Assembly (NCBI RefSeq): GCF_004341105.1
Contig: NZ_SLZK01000008.1
Span: forward strand, 149,546 to 213,545
Source of the DNA: Rhizobium sp. BK418
GTDB taxonomy: Bacteria > Pseudomonadota > Alphaproteobacteria > Rhizobiales > Rhizobiaceae
DNA: 64,000 nt
Direction: 5' to 3'
Of the stretch, positions 52,528 through 61,789 are shown in pieces; positions within the stretch are counted from its first letter, which is position 1; every line of letters begins with the position of its first letter. Made by a program: the position numbers and the translations under genes. The notes beneath the pieces were generated by a model. That model worked only from the letters and a program-made list of their open reading frames with translations. It had not been told where the DNA came from and ran no database searches.

Positions 52528-53538
52528 TTGACTGAAATCGAGAATCGACGGCCAACTCTCCGGGACGTAGCCCGGATTGCGAACGTCTCAGTGGCGACCG
52601 TATCGCGGACTTTTGCCAAACCGGGTGAGGTGACGCCACAGACGAGGGACCGGATTCTCGCGATCGCGAGAGATGTCGGTTACCAATTCAACCAGTTAGC
52701 CGTCGATTTTCGAAGAGGATCCACGAGAACCATCGTTGTCCTCGTATCCGATATCAGCAACGCGTTCTTCGCGGATTTCTTCAAAGGGATCGAGGAGGAG
52801 GCAAGATCAAAGGACTACATTGTCCTGATGGGTGACACGGGCGGCGGCACGTGGACCGAAACAACCTATTTCGACATGATACGGAAGGGCCGGGCCGACG
52901 GGCTTATTCTGAACGTAGGCTACTTTCAGAGCATCGAGCCGGCCATCGGTATGAGGATGATAAGCTGCAATCCATTTCCGAACGCTGACCTGCCGACCGT
53001 AACGATAGACTTCGCCGAGGGGGGACGACTTGCAGCTGAGTGTCTTCTCGCAAGGGGACACAGGAGAATCGCTCAGCTTTGTGGTCCGCTGCGTTCCAGT
53101 GGCATCCTTCAGCGCCACAAGGGATTCAACGATGCCTTGGTCGCTGCTGGCGTGCTCCTCGACGATAATCTGGTCTTGAGCGAAGACCTGACAATGGAGT
53201 TCGGCATGCGCGCCGCAGAGGCAATCGCGCTGATGAGACCGAGGCCAACTGCGGTCTTCGCGCATAATGACGAGGTGGCGCTTGGAGTTTTGCATGGCCT
53301 TGGCAGGCTAGGTGTGAGGGTCCCTAAAGACATATCGGTCGTCGGTTTTGACGACATGCAATATTCGAAGGCCGTCACGCCCGCCTTGACGACAATTCGG
53401 CTGCCTAGACGAGGATGGGGACAGGCGGCCTGCCGCGCGCTCCTCGACATGATTGAACGCAATGAAGTCAAACCAGTGATGGTGACGATCACCCCGGAAC
53501 TGGTGGAACGGGACAGCGTCGCAGACATCCGCTCCTGA
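52528..53538 (+). CDS. LacI-family regulator
   Basis: 336 residues. TTG 52528 is the only start that keeps the helix-turn-helix whole (TLRDVARIANVSVATVSRTF); upstream GTG is out of frame. Effector domain from about 65: VVLVSDISNAFFADFFKGIEEEA, AVFAHNDEVALGVLHGLG, ISVVGFDDMQYS. It likely represses the operon through the ACCGGT palindrome at 47.3 kb and is induced by the imported compound. Confidence 0.9.
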   Translation: MTEIENRRPTLRDVARIANVSVATVSRTFAKPGEVTPQTRDRILAIARDVGYQFNQLAVDFRRGSTRTIVVLVSDISNAFFADFFKGIEEEARSKDYIVLMGDTGGGTWTETTYFDMIRKGRADGLILNVGYFQSIEPAIGMRMISCNPFPNADLPTVTIDFAEGGRLAAECLLARGHRRIAQLCGPLRSSGILQRHKGFNDALVAAGVLLDDNLVLSEDLTMEFGMRAAEAIALMRPRPTAVFAHNDEVALGVLHGLGRLGVRVPKDISVVGFDDMQYSKAVTPALTTIRLPRRGWGQAACRALLDMIERNEVKPVMVTITPELVERDSVADIRS

Positions 53539-53572
53539 TCCGTCCGGATTATAAATTTTCAAGTGGACCGGC

Positions 53573-54463
53573 TCACCTGCCCGGTCGCGCCAATGATCTC
53601 GCAATATCGATGATGTCGTCGCGGCCGGCAGTCGGGTCTTCCCGGTTCCAGGCGACACCGAGCCCGATCTTGAAATCGATCCCCTTCACCTTCTTCAATT
53701 CAAACCCGCGGTTCGGCAGATCCTGCGTCCATTCCGGCACGAAGCCGATGCCAAGTCCGGCAGAGACCAGCGACACCAGCGAGAAGGTGTCGTCACAGGT
53801 GTAAGTGACATTGTCGGTCAGATCGTGCTCCTCGAACTTTTCGGCAAAATAGCGCTCGCTGTAGGAGAGGTTCTGGCGGGAAAACGAGATGATCTTCTCG
53901 GAGCGCAGATCCTCAAGATCGATCTCGCTCTTCAATGACAGCGGGCTCTCTTTGGCCACCGCCAGCAGGTAGCGCTCATGGGCAATCGAGAAGAAGCGCA
54001 GCGAGCCGATATTCTCCACCGGCCGGATGAAGCCGAGGTTGATGCGGCCTGCCTCGATATGGCGGATGATGTCATCGGTGGTGCCGCTTTCGATATGCAT
54101 GCGGATATCGGGATATTTGCGGCCAATGCGCGACAGGAAGGATGGCAGCACGCCGATCGTGGCGGGATAGACGGTGCCGATGGCAATCCTCCTCGCCGCC
54201 TTGCCGGCCACCGATCTTGCGATCTCCCTCGACAGATCCACTTCACTCAGGATCCGCACCGATCGCTCATAGAACGCCGCCCCTGCCCTTGTCAGTTCCA
54301 CCCGGCGTGTCGAGCGGAGGAACAGCTGCACGCCGAGTTCCTTCTCCAATGCCATCACCTGGTTCGACAGAGCCGGCTGGGCGATATGCACCTTGGCTGC
54401 GGCTCTGCCGAAATGCAGCTCCTCGGCCACCGCAACGAAATAGGATAGCTGGCGTAGTTCCAT
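53573..54463 (-). CDS. LysR-family regulator, copy 2
   Basis: 296 residues from ATG 54463. Five substitutions separate it from the copy at 45.2 kb. The two share only the coding region, so they were duplicated with new upstream sequence or have been kept alike by gene conversion. As direct repeats flanking the sugar cassette they allow deletion or amplification of about 8.4 kb by recombination. Confidence 0.92.
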   Translation of the reverse strand: MELRQLSYFVAVAEELHFGRAAAKVHIAQPALSNQVMALEKELGVQLFLRSTRRVELTRAGAAFYERSVRILSEVDLSREIARSVAGKAARRIAIGTVYPATIGVLPSFLSRIGRKYPDIRMHIESGTTDDIIRHIEAGRINLGFIRPVENIGSLRFFSIAHERYLLAVAKESPLSLKSEIDLEDLRSEKIISFSRQNLSYSERYFAEKFEEHDLTDNVTYTCDDTFSLVSLVSAGLGIGFVPEWTQDLPNRGFELKKVKGIDFKIGLGVAWNREDPTAGRDDIIDIARSLARPGR

Positions 54464-54622
54464 GCAATTCACTCCGATGGCGTCTAATGGGCACAAATCA
54501 GCAAACCGGGCGCAATACGCCCAGTTAACTCCAGGATCATTGATGGAACCATGAATACAGTGTATCTATAACAATACGAAGCGTACGTCAATACCCTGTA
54601 TCGAAATAAATATGAGGTCTCC

Positions 54623-54865
54623 GTGAATCCTGCTCAAGCTAGAGCTGCACGTGCAATGTTGAAGCTTGGCGTCCGGGAGGTAGCCGAGTTGGCGAAGGTC
54701 ACGGCCAATACGGTGAGCCGCGTCGAACAGGACGATATGGGGCCACGCGGTCCGCAGCCGGTAACGATTGAAGCGATCAAGCGAGTCTATCAGGAACGCG
54801 GCATCATATTTCTGGATGAGGGAGCTACGCCGAACGGTGGCAGAGGGGTGCGCCTCGCAGAGTAG
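54623..54865 (+). CDS. Small helix-turn-helix (XRE-like) protein
   Basis: 80 residues from GTG 54623 behind GAGG. It contains MLKLGVREVAELAKVTANTVSRVEQDD, a Cro/CI-type helix-turn-helix, then GPQPVTIEAIKRVYQERGIIFLDEG, as in small phage- or plasmid-type regulators with a terminal strand. No phage genes are adjacent. It could be a free-standing regulator or the antitoxin-like half of a lost module. Confidence 0.85.
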   Translation: MNPAQARAARAMLKLGVREVAELAKVTANTVSRVEQDDMGPRGPQPVTIEAIKRVYQERGIIFLDEGATPNGGRGVRLAE

Positions 54866-55180
54866 CCGCCTCGGAGTACAACATGGCCGACGGACGAAAA
54901 TAGAACCTGAAAACCCTTCAATTCCCCTTGTGACGCTCTTGAACGGATTCGAACCGCAAACGCGCTGCGCGAATAGCTATGCGCCTGTTAACGCTTAGCT
55001 TCTTTGTTCGCCATGGGGCTAGTTCCGTTAGATACGTTATGCGATCATTTTAGCCCAGAACGTGAACATCAGGGCAACAGCTAAATCCTGCGGATATGAC
55101 CCGGAATAAAACGGACGCGCTCTAGCCGCGAAGGGCGAGCACATAAAGTCGCGGTAAGACGCTCTGGCCGTCCCCGCGGC
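54866..55180. other. Gene-free stretch with tRNA-like fragment F
   Basis: 315 bases between convergent genes. Apart from fragment F (separate entry) no coding or structural signal was found. Confidence 0.5.
54936..54967 (-). repeat. tRNA T-arm-like fragment F
   Basis: Minus strand GCGGTTCGAATCCGTTCAAGAG gives a perfect T-arm (GGTTCGAATCC) and the shared tail CGTTCAAGAG. Best-preserved member of the set; it lies at the start of the caspase gene group. Confidence 0.5.
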
Positions 55181-55867
55181 TCATACCTTTGTAAGGACCA
55201 ATCCGTAAAATAGGCCTTTGCCAGAGGCGCTAAGCTCCTGATTGCTCTGGATCGAGCCGCCGAACGCCGCCAGCAGCGCCTTAAGCACCAGTCCCTTCGC
55301 TTCGGCCGACGCGCCCCTCTTCATCTGGATCGAATAAGTCACGTCGGCGCGTATTGCCTGTTGGGTTTGGTAGGCCAATGATCTCGAGGAGAAATCCGTC
55401 AGTATCGCCTGGCAGTCGGGGCCGAGTGTGCTTCGAATATGATGAAGATCATCCAGGGCGAGTTGCTCGACGGTTACATCCGTCAGTTCTAGCGTGACCG
55501 AGTCGACGTAGTTCAGGCTGGCCCCGAGGCCCATCTTCGTCAGCGTTCCCGGATCGAGCGATAAGGAAGTGCTCAGCGAGCGCGAGGCGGTCTGCGTCGC
55601 TGCAGGGTCCACGATTGGTGGAGGAGCGTGCGTGAAGTCGGGGCGGCACAGATAGGTGAGTTTCAGGGGCAGAGAAAACCCCGTTCCCTTCGCGATCGTC
55701 ACTAGCGAGCCCGGACCGAACGCCGTAGAGGGGAGTGCAACCGTGTCGTAGCCTAGGGCCGTGAGCGTCGAGTTGAGATCTGCCATCTCTCTGGCGTGTT
55801 GCTGTTCCGTGGTGTTGCACGAAGTCGCCGTCAAGCAGAGCAACAGAAGCATAGTGTAGCGTTTCAT
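55181..55867 (-). CDS. Lipoprotein of unknown function
   Basis: 228 residues from ATG 55867. MKRYTMLLLLCLTATSC ends in a lipobox (TATSC), so the mature protein is anchored by a lipid at Cys17. The body is mixed alpha/beta with a central VEQLALDDLHHIRSTLGPDCQAILTDF region and no family match was recognised. Gene order (caspase-like and DUF4956 genes upstream on the same strand) suggests an envelope role with them. Confidence 0.75.
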   Translation of the reverse strand: MKRYTMLLLLCLTATSCNTTEQQHAREMADLNSTLTALGYDTVALPSTAFGPGSLVTIAKGTGFSLPLKLTYLCRPDFTHAPPPIVDPAATQTASRSLSTSLSLDPGTLTKMGLGASLNYVDSVTLELTDVTVEQLALDDLHHIRSTLGPDCQAILTDFSSRSLAYQTQQAIRADVTYSIQMKRGASAEAKGLVLKALLAAFGGSIQSNQELSASGKGLFYGLVLTKV

Positions 55868-55994
55868 CTGTGAGTGTCCCGATCCTGATCATTTAAGTTC
55901 AACGGCAAGCTGTTCCCGCTAGGCTGTCCCGGTGGCGGGGTGCATGTTGTTCTCCTGCCAAACTCAGTTTTCGTTTATCGAGTAGCGCGGGCGC

Positions 55995-57101
55995 TCAATT
56001 TCCCGGTTGGATGCTGTCGTAGACCGTGCCCAGACGCAGCATTAATTGATGTCGGCGCTCGTGGCCGTAGCTTGCGAGCTCACTGGCGATACGTTTTCGT
56101 GGGTCGGCTTGGGTACCAGCCGCCTTGACTGCAGCATCCGCCGCGCCTTTCGAGGTGCTCCAGATTCGCGCGACGACAAACGCCTCGTTGGTCGGGTCCA
56201 CGTTTTTCTCGAAGGCTAGGCGTTCGAGCGTCGGGTGCCACACTTTCCGCAGCCAGTAATCCACAATCCACTGCTGGACCTCTCTGTCTCGAAGCCCCGC
56301 GCGGGCCCAAGTGCGAAGGACCTGCCACCGTTCTGGATCAAGTTCGTTGGTCGGGTTGTGGTCATGGCAGTACTTCTGGCCACCCCACATAACGGCATCG
56401 TGCCGGAAGGGCTCCCCATTCAAATCGGTCATGATCACGGCAGAACGTCCTGAGCATGGTCCGCCTCTGGCTCTAACCGAGTCGTATCGGAAGCTCTGTC
56501 GAAACTGCTTCAGGTCGCCCGCTGAGGCCGGAACGCGTTGCACTATCTCATCGAAAAGATCTTGTGCCATGCCCGTGTCGAGGTGCGGCAGTCCGAGTCC
56601 GCCAAGCGCGTAGCTCATCACATGCTTGCCGACAGTGATGTCTTTCGGCCCCGCCCAATCTCGCCCAGCGGGATCCTTCGGCGCGGGGCCGTCCCATGCG
56701 ACACCCCATTCGGCAACAGATATCGCTAATGTCAGCTCACCTAAGGCATCAGTCGCGTCGGCGATGGCCGCATCCGCCGTGTTGCACTCGGACGGGCGGT
56801 CCCGCACCGCACACGTGGCGGCCATGTCGTGAGCGGTGCGGCGCGCCAACTTGTATGCCCGTATCACCTCGACAACGGCTGCGCCGGGTAGACGCTCATT
56901 CTTTCCGTTATCGTCGGCGTTGTCAGACCAGCCCTGTTCGAGCACTGTCTTGAAAACTTGATTCTTCAAAGGCGAGTTCGCGAGCGCTGGTGCCGGCGAC
57001 GCAGAAACGAGGATAAACGAAAGAAGACATCGGGACGCAACCCTGGCGTTGCGCAGTGGACCGTACCAGATGGACGACGCAGTTTCGCGAGACAAATGCA
57101 T
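55995..57101 (-). CDS. Secreted protein of unknown function
   Basis: 368 residues from ATG 57101, chosen for GGGAGGG just upstream. A long basic leader and hydrophobic core (CLLSFILVSASPAPALA) give a signal peptide. The mature protein has charged helical regions and MTDLNGEPFRHDAVMWGGQKYCHDHNPTNELDPERW, with a histidine/aspartate-rich motif that could be a metal site. No family recognised; muramidase-like activity is only a guess from the neighbouring GH25 genes. Confidence 0.7.
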   Translation of the reverse strand: MHLSRETASSIWYGPLRNARVASRCLLSFILVSASPAPALANSPLKNQVFKTVLEQGWSDNADDNGKNERLPGAAVVEVIRAYKLARRTAHDMAATCAVRDRPSECNTADAAIADATDALGELTLAISVAEWGVAWDGPAPKDPAGRDWAGPKDITVGKHVMSYALGGLGLPHLDTGMAQDLFDEIVQRVPASAGDLKQFRQSFRYDSVRARGGPCSGRSAVIMTDLNGEPFRHDAVMWGGQKYCHDHNPTNELDPERWQVLRTWARAGLRDREVQQWIVDYWLRKVWHPTLERLAFEKNVDPTNEAFVVARIWSTSKGAADAAVKAAGTQADPRKRIASELASYGHERRHQLMLRLGTVYDSIQPGN

Positions 57102-57818
57102 GGATTCCCTCCCGGTCTGCATTCGAGATAAGGGCAACTGCGCGAATTTGCGCGCGACTGGCGTAGGACTCCCAGCCACACTGCGTACCAACAACGCCGT
57201 CCAATCCACGTCGACCATTTCTCGTTTCTACAAAGGCCGCAATTCATTCGGACTGCTTGCAGCGGCATCCAGTCGTTCGACTTGGCCCCCCAAGCTGCCA
57301 AAGTAGCAATTACAACAGCAGGCAATATCAGTCCCCATTATGCATGTCATCTTCTAGGGAACGCCAGATGGATAAACATTCACGCGTGCTCAAATATAAG
57401 AATTACACGTTTATATATATCTGTAAATAGGAACTATTATTCTATACATTGCGAGATAAATACATAGAGGTAGGTGAATGGTTCGCGCCGCACCCTCGTC
57501 GAATACCATATCGATAGTGAGGCTTACATTCCTGCTGCGCCTGAGCTGCAGCCGGCGAAAGCTTTTGCCGCAGAGCAAGTCCACCCACGCGGTGGAGTAG
57601 CGCGCTCCGAGCCGTAATGAGGGAAGGCGTCGTCTTCGGCGAGCTCGACGAGTGAGTCGCTGGCTCGCCGGCCCGGCGCCAGAGATCGTCTGCAGAGGCA
57701 AAAGGATCGTCCGCCCGCGAGGGCCGACGCGCTGATTTCAATCCGGAACATCAGAATAGGGTCGCAGTGTTCCCGAGCGCCTCAAGCCGCAATATGCCAT
57801 CGTGCGAGCCGCTGTCAC
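57102..57818. other. Long gene-free stretch
   Basis: 717 bases. It holds an AT-rich tract (about 57,390-57,470, including TATATATATCTG) that is a likely promoter area for the secreted protein gene on the left. Open frames at 57.4-57.75 kb overlap each other, have no ribosome sites and look like non-coding GC-rich DNA. Nothing else identified. Confidence 0.45.
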
Positions 57819-58487
57819 TCAATCATCGTCCTTATCATTAATCGAGCGATTGCGACCCTGTCGAGTTACCGATACGTCGATTTTTTTTGTTCCACCCGTG
57901 AGCCTTTGCATGAGAAATGAGGGAGTTTGCTTGAGGTTGGTCACTACATCGAATGAGCATGCGAAGATGCCTTCTTCGTCGACCTTCGTTGAGATTAGAT
58001 CAAGGCTCTCGGTAATGTCTGTAAGCTGTGCGACGATATAGTCGGTCTCATCGGAGCTAGACTTGACCTTGATGCGAAACGCGGATGTGTCCGTGACGCC
58101 AAATCCGGCCTTGGCCAGGACATACAGCACGACCAACGCAACTATGCAGCCACCAACCCCTGAAACAGTACTTCCGCTGCCGATCGCGATCCCTGCGGTG
58201 ATTGCGAGAAAAAGAAACGTGAGTTCTCTGGTATCTCGTACCACGGTACGGAACCGAATAAGACCGAGCATGCCCACCAAGGCGAATGCGATCGCCATCG
58301 AACTTGACGAAGCGTTCGAGACGATCCGAGAGATGACGGTGCAAAGGATGACCGTTAGGACGCAAGTCTGCACGAAGGTGAAGGAGTAGGTAAATCCTCT
58401 ATGCAGACGCCAGTAAACGGCTCCAATGGCAAGGCCCATCGCGGTGGCGACAAGCATTTCATTAAGCCAATCGAAAAACGCCCCCAT
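57819..58487 (-). CDS. DUF4956 membrane protein
   Basis: 222 residues from ATG 58487 (a GTG at 58493 is equally possible). Three or four N-terminal membrane helices contain the family mark GLIRFRTVVRDTRELTFLFLAITAG, followed by a cytoplasmic domain of about 90 residues. DUF4956 proteins are often linked with VTC-type polyphosphate polymerases or secreted enzymes. It starts 12 bases after the stop codon of the caspase-like protein gene, so they are likely coupled. Confidence 0.85.
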   Translation of the reverse strand: MGAFFDWLNEMLVATAMGLAIGAVYWRLHRGFTYSFTFVQTCVLTVILCTVISRIVSNASSSSMAIAFALVGMLGLIRFRTVVRDTRELTFLFLAITAGIAIGSGSTVSGVGGCIVALVVLYVLAKAGFGVTDTSAFRIKVKSSSDETDYIVAQLTDITESLDLISTKVDEEGIFACSFDVVTNLKQTPSFLMQRLTGGTKKIDVSVTRQGRNRSINDKDDD

Positions 58488-58499
58488 TGCCACTGCCGA

Positions 58500-60494
58500 T
58501 CAACCACATTTCGCGGAAACGACGTCCAACCACCCAGGAGTTTTGGCGCCCGCCGTCTTGGCGACGATCCGAACGCAGGCGCCGGTCTGCAAGACGCCGA
58601 ATGTTCCGTAAGTCACGCCAGGGCCGGCACGAAGATAAATCTCTGAGTCCGCCTTCAGGATCTGTCCGGGTTGTAAGCTATCGAATGAGGGTAGAGGTCC
58701 GGATGACATCTTGGCAGGATGCAACTGGTTCGCCTTTGTAAGCCAGCCATCCGGACCGACCTCGTAAAAGACGGATGAGCGGAAATTCTTGATCGCCCGA
58801 TCGATCGAAGCGTTTAGCGTGGGGTCCTTCACTCGCTGTTTTACGCCGAGGAGAATATCCTTGGAAGCCGACTCCGCCGATTTCCAGCCATCCTTCATAT
58901 TCGCGAGGGCTTCAGCGATACCAACTTGATACCGGTAGGTCCCGGTCGTGGTACCGCGAATCAGCTGAGCGACCAGCGTGCCATCATCATCCTGAAGTAC
59001 CTTCGCCAACTCCACGCGAGCACCGCGTCGGGTTTTTGTATCGTCCGATTGGAGATCGAGAACAATCTTATGCACTTTGTCGGCGATCTCGGCCTGTATA
59101 GGGGCCGGAGTGGCGGCGACGGAAAGCTGATTGGGATCGACAGAGATGACCTGATTGTTGGTAGCATTGACGACGATCACTTGGTCGGCCTTTTCGTCCT
59201 TGACCGCAACCGTCGCCCTAAGCCTCCACAGCGCCGAGTCTTCATTGGACCGGAACCTCACGCTACCAGTTCGCTTATCGGCGGAAAGGCCGGGGCCCTC
59301 GATAAGTTCGGGATATTGTTTACATCCATCGACGCAAGTGAGCTCAAGATCGTCGAAAAGAGCTGCCGGAGGAAGCTCCTCCGGAACTGATATGGAAATC
59401 GAGTACTCGTTCCCGTTGCTGCAGTTCTCGTTGCAGGCACCCTTTTTCGTGCTGACAAGCTTCTCGACCTGGTAACGTTGAGCTTTTCTTCCGTTTCCAT
59501 CTGCGCTTACAAAGATCGGAGAAAACGTAACCGCGGCTGTTTCGGTCTTAGCTGGCACGGTCAGCGGTGTTGCCTTGGACGGGAGCTTGAACAAAAACTT
59601 GCCGCTCTTGAAATCGGGATCGTCCAGCGTGCCGGACGAAGGCGTTTGACTTTCCGATGCGTTGTTCGCGAGGAAAACATTTAACTCGTCGGCCGTCACG
59701 TATCCGTCGTGATTGGAATCGGCCTCATCGCTCTGGCCCAGAATTGCACTCATCAGAAGTTTTAGGAACCGGCTTTGACTGGGAACCTCCTGATCTTCGC
59801 TACCGGCTGTTAAAAAGACCCGCACTGGCGACTGAGCTGAATCGGAATAGATGTAGTCGGGCGCGACATTATTGTCCCCGTTCTCGCCCTTGCTCTCGAA
59901 GATTGCTCCACCGAAACAGGCGTCGAAGACGAACAGGGCATGCTTGACCTCCAGCCATCTTGCCCATTCGAGGAATTGGCTGCTGGGAAGCGCAGTTGAG
60001 AGAAAGTCGGGATCATTCGATTTCAGGGGGGCGTCGATCGGGAGGATGTAGCCAATTTTCCTGGGGACGTTCTTGAAGGTGACTGTGCGCGTTGCTCCAT
60101 GAGCACTCACATAGACGAAAACCCGCGCCTTCCGGTCGCCGGCGACTTTACGAATGAAACAGTCAATGGTTTGCGAAAAATCCCCGCTGTCGAGATCGAG
60201 GTATAGGGAGACGTCGAAAAATTGGCTTTCCAGTGCGGCCTTGAGCGAATCGAGCTCGCCCGGGACGTTATCCAACCGGTTCTGCTTGTACTTGGACTCG
60301 CCGATTAACAAGGCATAGCTGTGGTCGTAGATCGTGAATTTCAGCCCATCCTTGTCTGGAATAGACAGATCCACGGGGTTCGGAGGGGACCTCGTGACCT
60401 TGTCGGGAGCTCTGCAGGTTTCTGCTGCTGCTTGGCTCGCTGCAACCAATATGCACCACGCCAAAGCGATACAGAAAGCATGAAAACGTTGCAT
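58500..60494 (-). CDS. Secreted caspase-fold protease with EF-hand and SH3 domains
   Basis: 664 residues from ATG 60494 behind GGAGG, with a signal peptide (CIALAWCILVAASQAAA). The peptidase C14 domain (about 50-250) has the catalytic dyad His132 in VYVSAHGA and Cys193 in FVFDACFGG. A canonical EF-hand loop follows (Asp259 to Glu270, DSNHDGYVTADE), then a linker and helical part and a C-terminal bacterial SH3-type domain (ADSEIYLRAGPGVTYG). Calcium-dependent activation as in plant metacaspases is plausible. Export is unusual for the family. Confidence 0.88.
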   Translation of the reverse strand: MQRFHAFCIALAWCILVAASQAAAETCRAPDKVTRSPPNPVDLSIPDKDGLKFTIYDHSYALLIGESKYKQNRLDNVPGELDSLKAALESQFFDVSLYLDLDSGDFSQTIDCFIRKVAGDRKARVFVYVSAHGATRTVTFKNVPRKIGYILPIDAPLKSNDPDFLSTALPSSQFLEWARWLEVKHALFVFDACFGGAIFESKGENGDNNVAPDYIYSDSAQSPVRVFLTAGSEDQEVPSQSRFLKLLMSAILGQSDEADSNHDGYVTADELNVFLANNASESQTPSSGTLDDPDFKSGKFLFKLPSKATPLTVPAKTETAAVTFSPIFVSADGNGRKAQRYQVEKLVSTKKGACNENCSNGNEYSISISVPEELPPAALFDDLELTCVDGCKQYPELIEGPGLSADKRTGSVRFRSNEDSALWRLRATVAVKDEKADQVIVVNATNNQVISVDPNQLSVAATPAPIQAEIADKVHKIVLDLQSDDTKTRRGARVELAKVLQDDDGTLVAQLIRGTTTGTYRYQVGIAEALANMKDGWKSAESASKDILLGVKQRVKDPTLNASIDRAIKNFRSSVFYEVGPDGWLTKANQLHPAKMSSGPLPSFDSLQPGQILKADSEIYLRAGPGVTYGTFGVLQTGACVRIVAKTAGAKTPGWLDVVSAKCG

Positions 60495-60797
60495 GCCAAC
60501 CTCCACATCGCTGATGTAGATTGATCGAAGCTTATCGCGCGCAAATACCGATCCTATCGGTTTGCAATACCAAACGGATGAAAGCCTAACATCACTGACA
60601 AATCAATGGTTTTCCCTAGTCGCATGAAATATTTATACGAGGAAATTAATTCCTCTTTACTATCGATATAGTTGTATTATAGTTCAATGAAAATCACAAA
60701 AATAAAGCGAAATAGATCTCTATCAACCGGTTCAGAAGAGCTGCGATTCAGCGATCGCGGAGGCGTGCCTAAAACGATTTAAATCTCGGAGGGAAGC
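60495..60797. promoter_or_regulatory. Divergent promoter region of the caspase and muramidase genes
   Basis: 303 bases, AT-rich at about 60,600-60,720 with TATAGTTGTATTATAG-type boxes near 60,665. No gene. It must carry promoters for both the leftward caspase-EF-SH3 gene and the rightward muramidase/fusion genes, implying joint control. Confidence 0.5.
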
Positions 60798-61787
60798 ATG
60801 ATCAGACGGTCGCGACTGAAACTTGCCCTGATTATTGTATCCTTTTTTACTGCAACTGCTCCATTTCACTGCCTTCTGGCGGAGGAGACCAGGACTGAAA
60901 GCAGTTGGACAGATCTTCCCGACGACCAATCGGAAGACGCCTCCAGAGCGAAGCTATTCGCAGAGTACGAGATCCCTGCCTACAACCCAAACGCCCCGGA
61001 AACGAAGAATGAGACATTGGCGATCCCGCCAGATTTCGCGTTCCCGAGAGACGCGAGAACAGACCGTCTGAAAGACAATAAGCCTCGGGCGAACAGCATT
61101 TTCGGCATCGACATCAGCCACTACACGAGCCCCGATCTCGACATGACCCTTCTGAAACAGAAGGACGTCAAATTCATATATATTAAAGCAACCCAAGGCG
61201 TCTTGTCGAAGGACAAACTGTTCAAGAAGTTCTGGGCGGATGCTGGGAATTTGCCTGCGAGTATCGCGGTTCCTCGCGGAGCCTATCATTTTCTCTCGTC
61301 TGCCTCTGACGCCTCTGGCGAGGAGCAAGCAAACGCGTTTGTCGACTACCTCAATCTCCATGGTGGCCTTAAAACTGGAGATCTCCCGCCCGTCGTCGAT
61401 CTCGAATGGGATGTTTCAAAGACCAATCCTGACCGCTGGGTAGGCCATTCAGCCGATGAAATCATTGCAAAGACACTGGATTGCCTCAAGCAGATTGAGG
61501 CTCGCACTGGCCGGCGCCCGATCATTTACACCGCGAAGGCCTGGTTCTCTTCCAAAACCATTCCTTTGTCACGAGTCGGTGAGTTTAAAGACTATCCGAT
61601 CTGGATTGCAGACTATAATCCCAAGCGAAAATTCGACGAAACGCCTGCCGTCCTCCCCGGCTCAACCACAGTGATTTGGCAATTTACCGATCGTGCCAAG
61701 ATCCCGGGATTATCGACGGCGGGCTTTGACAGTTCGATTTTCTACGGCTCGGACGCGAAGTTCCGCGAGACGTTCGGTGTTAACTGA
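60798..61787 (+). CDS. Secreted GH25 muramidase
   Basis: 329 residues from ATG 60798 behind GGAGGG, with a hydrophobic leader (LALIIVSFFTATAPFHCLLA). From about 100 it is a glycoside hydrolase family 25 barrel: SIFGIDISHYTSPD holds catalytic-type Asp105, FIYIKATQGV and PPVVDLEWDV hold Asp201 and Glu203, and WQFTDRAKIPGL ends the fold. Family members cleave beta-1,4 bonds of peptidoglycan (N-acetylmuramidases). The KATQG glutamine replaces the more usual glutamate. It overlaps in order, not sequence, with the fusion protein gene two bases downstream. Confidence 0.92.
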   Translation: MIRRSRLKLALIIVSFFTATAPFHCLLAEETRTESSWTDLPDDQSEDASRAKLFAEYEIPAYNPNAPETKNETLAIPPDFAFPRDARTDRLKDNKPRANSIFGIDISHYTSPDLDMTLLKQKDVKFIYIKATQGVLSKDKLFKKFWADAGNLPASIAVPRGAYHFLSSASDASGEEQANAFVDYLNLHGGLKTGDLPPVVDLEWDVSKTNPDRWVGHSADEIIAKTLDCLKQIEARTGRRPIIYTAKAWFSSKTIPLSRVGEFKDYPIWIADYNPKRKFDETPAVLPGSTTVIWQFTDRAKIPGLSTAGFDSSIFYGSDAKFRETFGVN

Positions 61788-61789
61788 CG

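Noticed and set aside
45191..54463. Composite transposon bounded by the two LysR genes
   Set aside because: No transposase, terminal inverted repeats or target duplication is seen; the flanks are regulators.
57411..57751. Three overlapping minus-strand open frames
   Set aside because: They overlap each other in different frames, with Arg/Ser/Ala-rich chance composition and no ribosome sites.
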